Below, in pieces: positions 14,330-17,173 of a DNA stretch of 17,173 nucleotides; within the stretch, counting starts at the first letter, position 1, and each line of letters starts with the position of its first letter. A program made the position numbers and the translations under genes. This DNA comes from JBCAWW01 sp039024315 (GTDB lineage: Bacteria; Bacteroidota; Bacteroidia; J057). The DNA lies in assembly GCA_039024315.1 (NCBI GenBank), contig JBCCQN010000177.1:1-17173 (forward strand), given 5' to 3'. The notes under the pieces are model-generated. The model had not been told where the DNA came from, did no database searches, and saw nothing but the letters and a program-made list of their open reading frames with translations.

Positions 14330-14335
14330 ATAGGC

Positions 14336-15646
14336 TTAATTTTTCATACTCATTGGCTGACCTGTGGTCTCGATGACATTGAGCCAAAGATCCCCTTCAG
14401 GATCGATTTCTTTGCGCTCGCCGATAACAGTCTTGATCGGTAGATAGACAAATTTGTTGTTGCGACGGCCTACCACGAAACCGGTCTTACCAGCCAGCGC
14501 ACCATGAACTGCGTGGATGCCCAATTTGTTACAAAAAATGCTATCGCTTGGGTTGGCGGGGGCCGAACGGATGATATAACTAGGGTCGATATACTTGACG
14601 GTACCGTCGAACTTTTCTCTTTCAAAGTAGCTTTTGAGCTCGTCTTTGAGAAGCAGGCCGATGTCTTCGTGCAGTTTGTTGCCAGAGGCGTCTTTGCGCT
14701 CTTCCTGTCCTTTAAAAAGGTGTTGACCCGCACCTTCGGCCACGACGATCAAGCAATGGTGCTTTTCTTCTAAGCGCCTGCGCACTACCGCCAATAGGCC
14801 TTTGTCCCCCTCTAAGTCAAAGTCTATCTCTGGCACGAGAACCAAGTTCACTTCTGGCATCGACAAAGCGGCGTTGGCGGCAATAAAACCCGCATCACGG
14901 CCCATCAATTTGACGATAGCGACACCATTGTAAGCTCCTTTGGCTTCATTGTGGGCATCGCGGATAATCGGACTGGCCACCGTAAATGAGGTCTCAAAAC
15001 CGAAAGTCTTTTCAATATGATTGATATCGTTGTCAATCGTTTTGGGGATACCGGCTACGGCAATTTTGAGGCCGCGTTTTTCGATTGCTTGCTGAATCGC
15101 GAGGGAGCCCCGTAGAGTACCATCCCCACCAATGGTAAAGAGGATATTGACGCCTTGGCGCTCGAGACAATCTACAATCGCATCGGGGTCTTGCTTGCCG
15201 CGTGAGGAGCCCAGTATCGTACCCCCAAACTGATGAATATTGGAAACCAAAGCGGGGGTGAGTTCGACGAAGTCGTGCTTATAATCAGAGATAAAACCCT
15301 GATAACCGTACTGTACGCCCAAAATCTTGCGCACCCCATAGCGATAATGCAAGCTCATCACTAAGCTCCGGATTACATTGTTGATACCGGGGCAAAGGCC
15401 TCCACAGGTCACAATCGCGACTCGTACTTTAGAAGCATCAAAATAGATATGTTGGCGAGGACCGGCGAGCTCCATGCTGAGCGGCGCTTTGGTCGATTTA
15501 CTGGCTTTGTATTTGACATCAAAAAGGATTCGTTCGTCGTCCTCGACATAGTTAAGAATATTGTCTCCTTTGATGGTCGAAAGCGTCACCGGAGAGCTAA
15601 TCTTACAGTCTCCTAGACATTTAATTTCAAGATCTTTAGGCGTCAT
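14336..15646 (-). CDS. 6-phosphofructokinase, long (plant/trypanosome-like) type
   Basis: A 436-residue phosphofructokinase, cytoplasmic, forming fructose 1,6-bisphosphate in glycolysis. An extension of about 70 residues precedes the core, which starts at VRVAIVTCGGLCPGINN (74-90). Key motifs are GGDGT at 173-177, PKTIDND at 201-207 with the presumed catalytic base D205, MGRDAGFIA (248-256) and the substrate-binding PE at 272-273. Phosphoryl-donor positions are mixed. Glycine after GGD (G176) is typical of ATP-using enzymes. Lysine in PKTIDND (K202) is typical of pyrophosphate-dependent ones, where E. coli PfkA has glycine. This G/K combination is known from plant and trypanosomal ATP-dependent enzymes, so ATP is the more likely donor, but pyrophosphate cannot be excluded. 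The E. coli type is only about 320 residues. A small membrane protein gene follows 6 bp later. Confidence 0.93.
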   Translation of the reverse strand: MTPKDLEIKCLGDCKISSPVTLSTIKGDNILNYVEDDERILFDVKYKASKSTKAPLSMELAGPRQHIYFDASKVRVAIVTCGGLCPGINNVIRSLVMSLHYRYGVRKILGVQYGYQGFISDYKHDFVELTPALVSNIHQFGGTILGSSRGKQDPDAIVDCLERQGVNILFTIGGDGTLRGSLAIQQAIEKRGLKIAVAGIPKTIDNDINHIEKTFGFETSFTVASPIIRDAHNEAKGAYNGVAIVKLMGRDAGFIAANAALSMPEVNLVLVPEIDFDLEGDKGLLAVVRRRLEEKHHCLIVVAEGAGQHLFKGQEERKDASGNKLHEDIGLLLKDELKSYFEREKFDGTVKYIDPSYIIRSAPANPSDSIFCNKLGIHAVHGALAGKTGFVVGRRNNKFVYLPIKTVIGERKEIDPEGDLWLNVIETTGQPMSMKN

Positions 15647-15674
15647 GTTTTTCGGATCCTATCCTTTGCTGCGG

Positions 15675-15708
15675 CTAAAATAATAATTTCTCGGGCTTAT
15701 GGGGCAAA
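15675..15708 (-). promoter_or_regulatory. Possible Bacteroidota-type promoter for the phosphofructokinase gene
   Basis: On the minus strand a TTTG (15705-15708) is followed after 22 bp by TATTTTAG (15675-15682), which fits the -7 pattern TAnnTTTG at all but one fixed position. The start codon lies 28 bp further on, after an A-rich leader. Such motifs are short and could occur by chance in AT-rich DNA. Confidence 0.35.
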
Positions 15709-15725
15709 ACTTGAGTGGGCGGACT

Positions 15726-15750
15726 GCTGCGCAGAACGATTGTCCCTAGC
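15726..15750 (+). repeat. Dispersed GC-rich repeat, copy 3
   Basis: The core GCTGCGCAGAACG with TTGTCCCTAGC matches 22 of 25 positions with the copy at 7789-7813. It is flanked by a 10-bp direct repeat TGGGGCAAAA at 15700-15709 and 15765-15774. It lies in the intergenic region between the phosphofructokinase start and the terminator of the surface-protein gene. Confidence 0.55.
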
Positions 15751-15775
15751 TTTGGCAGGCTGAGTGGGGCAAAAT

Positions 15776-15818
15776 AAAAAAGCTGATAACTCATACTCAG
15801 AGAGTACAAGTTATCAGC
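15776..15818 (-). terminator. Rho-independent terminator of the SprB-repeat surface protein gene
   Basis: On the minus strand a 10-bp stem, GCTGATAACT and AGTTATCAGC, encloses a short internal loop and an inner stem of TACTC/GAGTA with a 3-nt loop. It is followed by TTTTTT. It begins about 18 bp past the stop codon at 15836. Confidence 0.88.
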
Positions 15819-15835
15819 AGTGTTGAAATAGAGCA

Positions 15836-17173
15836 TTATTTTTTGATCACCTTGCCTTGATAATAGCTTTCCCCATCGCTGAGGAGGATGGTGTAAAGGC
15901 CAGTGGCGAGGTTTTGGAGGTCGAGGATGATTTCCGGCTGCGCCGAACGCTCAGTTTGGAGGCTCAGTTTGCCTTGGGCGTCATAGACGCGAATATCGAC
16001 TCGAGCGTTCCGCGAAGCGGGTACACTCAACAGGATCTTATCGGTAGTAGGATTAGGATAGATCTCCAGCGGAAATAGTTTTGCTTTGTCGATTGCGGTG
16101 GAAATCGTTACGTCTTGACAGATGGTATCTGCACAGCTAAAACCATCAGTCGCAATCAAACAAACTTCATAATTACCAAAGAAGGCGTACTGATGCAGTG
16201 GGTTTTGATCGTTGCTAGTGTTGCCATCGCCAAAGTCCCAAGCCCAACTGACGGCCGTACTATCAGTGAGGTCATCTAGTTGCACATAAGAACCGCCAGT
16301 GGTGATATTGAAGGCTGCGGTAAGGCCGCCTAGCAAGTCAAGGTTAAAGGTATCCTCGACCACACAGCCTACGGCATCGGTAATTTGGATGCTGTATTGG
16401 CCACTATCGAGCCCGCTGATGTCCTCTGTCGTCTCACCGTTGGACCAAGCGTAGGTGTAAGGCATTACGCCTCCACTCAGAATGAGATCAATCATTCCAT
16501 TCATATCGCCTGGGCAAACCGGATCACTGAGGGCATCACTGACGTTCGGCGCAGCCGTAACCGTAAAGCTCAGATCGGTACTGTCGGTACAAACGCCATC
16601 GTCTATCACTAGCTGGATCAAAAAGACCCCTGCGGAGTCAAATTGCTGAGTGGGATTGCCCATATTGGAAAACACCTGCCCATTATTGGTCCAAGCCAAG
16701 CTAGTCGCACTACTGCTAGTATTGGTAAAGTCGATGCTTTGGCCTACGCAGATAGCGGTCGAATCAGTATGCGTAAAGGCGGCTGTAATGCCTGCACCTA
16801 TGTTGACGGTAAACATTTGACTGCTTTGACAGCCGAGGCTATCGGTAACATTGACGGTATAGCTGCCCGTGCCGACGCCCGTTAGGTCTTGGCTAGTCGC
16901 GCCATTGGACCATGAGTAGGTAAAGGGACTGGTACCTCCGCTAAGCATCAAATCAATGGAGCCATCTTGGCTATTGGGGCAAGTCTCATCAACCGACATG
17001 GCAGTGAGAGCAGGAGGATCAAAGACATTGACCTGTATGCTGGCGGTGTCGTCGCAGGTGGCATTGGAGGAAACCAATTGGATAGCATAGGTGCCACTGT
17101 TGGCAAAGCTCAGCATGGGGTTTTGCGTCTGATTGACTACGATGCCGTCTTGGTACCAAGTATAGTTACTCGC
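15836..17173 (-). CDS. Partial cell-surface protein with alternating PKD and SprB repeats and a T9SS sorting domain
   Basis: This is the C-terminal 445 residues of a larger protein; the frame is open to the right edge, so an internal methionine at 17116 is not the start. From the visible end the domains alternate. A PKD fragment (to about 50) is followed by an SprB repeat (about 62-120, DGSIDLMLSGGTSPFTYSWS...DSLGC) and a PKD-like domain (about 128-206). Then come a second SprB repeat (about 215-276, YTYAWSNGETTEDISGL) and a third PKD domain (about 284-358, WAWDFGDGNTS). The end is a T9SS type A sorting tail (about 363-445, EIYPNPTTDK...GLYTILLSDGE). SprB repeats are named after the Flavobacterium gliding adhesin, but also occur in other large surface proteins, so adhesion is only a reasonable guess. 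The missing N-terminus may hold a catalytic or binding domain. A strong terminator follows. Confidence 0.9.
   Translation of the reverse strand, partial: ASNYTWYQDGIVVNQTQNPMLSFANSGTYAIQLVSSNATCDDTASIQVNVFDPPALTAMSVDETCPNSQDGSIDLMLSGGTSPFTYSWSNGATSQDLTGVGTGSYTVNVTDSLGCQSSQMFTVNIGAGITAAFTHTDSTAICVGQSIDFTNTSSSATSLAWTNNGQVFSNMGNPTQQFDSAGVFLIQLVIDDGVCTDSTDLSFTVTAAPNVSDALSDPVCPGDMNGMIDLILSGGVMPYTYAWSNGETTEDISGLDSGQYSIQITDAVGCVVEDTFNLDLLGGLTAAFNITTGGSYVQLDDLTDSTAVSWAWDFGDGNTSNDQNPLHQYAFFGNYEVCLIATDGFSCADTICQDVTISTAIDKAKLFPLEIYPNPTTDKILLSVPASRNARVDIRVYDAQGKLSLQTERSAQPEIILDLQNLATGLYTILLSDGESYYQGKVIKK

Noticed and set aside
16000..16025. Partial resemblance to the GC-rich repeat in the SprB-repeat protein gene
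   Set aside because: Only a short CGGAACGCT-like stretch matches and it encodes an ordinary part of the sorting domain.

Overview
The window looks like chromosomal DNA from a member of the phylum Bacteroidota, probably a Saprospiraceae/Lewinella-like gliding or surface-associated bacterium. This is an inference. It rests on three large secreted proteins ending in type IX secretion (T9SS) type A sorting domains, PKD and SprB-type repeats, several short lipoproteins, weak ribosome-binding sites, and dispersed palindromic repeats of a kind I associate with this group. No rRNA, tRNA, CRISPR array, prophage or transposase gene is visible. No gene-free stretch exceeds 300 bases; the longest is the 209 bp at 7710-7918.

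Layout. At 1-1894 (minus strand) a RavA-like MoxR AAA+ ATPase overlaps the start of a gene cut by the left edge, whose position suggests a VWA/ViaA-type partner. At 1988-4118 (minus) a twin-CBS-domain protein is followed closely by three paralogous cysteine-containing lipoproteins that arose by tandem duplication. At 4264-4869 (minus) a lone unknown lipoprotein gene ends in a clear terminator. At 4944-6415 (plus) an LsrG-like ABM protein overlaps an iron-type alcohol dehydrogenase. At 6562-7709 (plus) an ECF sigma factor and a membrane anti-sigma-like protein overlap by four bases and end at a strong terminator. This pair is bracketed by inverted copies of a short GC-rich repeat and by two related 28-bp perfect palindromes.

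At 7919-13866 (minus) lie two consecutive, paralogous, roughly 985-residue subtilisin-like proteases, each with a C-terminal PKD domain and T9SS sorting tail. Their upstream region is a 178-bp AT-rich block of tandem and inverted repeats. At 14045-15646 (minus) a long-type 6-phosphofructokinase is followed 6 bp later by a small membrane protein. At 15836-17173 (minus) the right edge cuts a cell-surface protein of alternating PKD and SprB repeats with a T9SS sorting tail.

How the genes relate. The proteases and the SprB-repeat protein are predicted T9SS cargo for the cell surface or exterior. The sigma/anti-sigma pair may regulate envelope functions, but nothing here ties it to a target. No single obviously new multi-gene system is present. 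The best candidates for follow-up are the triplicated lipoprotein cluster, the LsrG/dehydrogenase pair with an altered metal-ligand position, the palindrome/GC-repeat family, and an approximately 130-residue module shared by both proteases.
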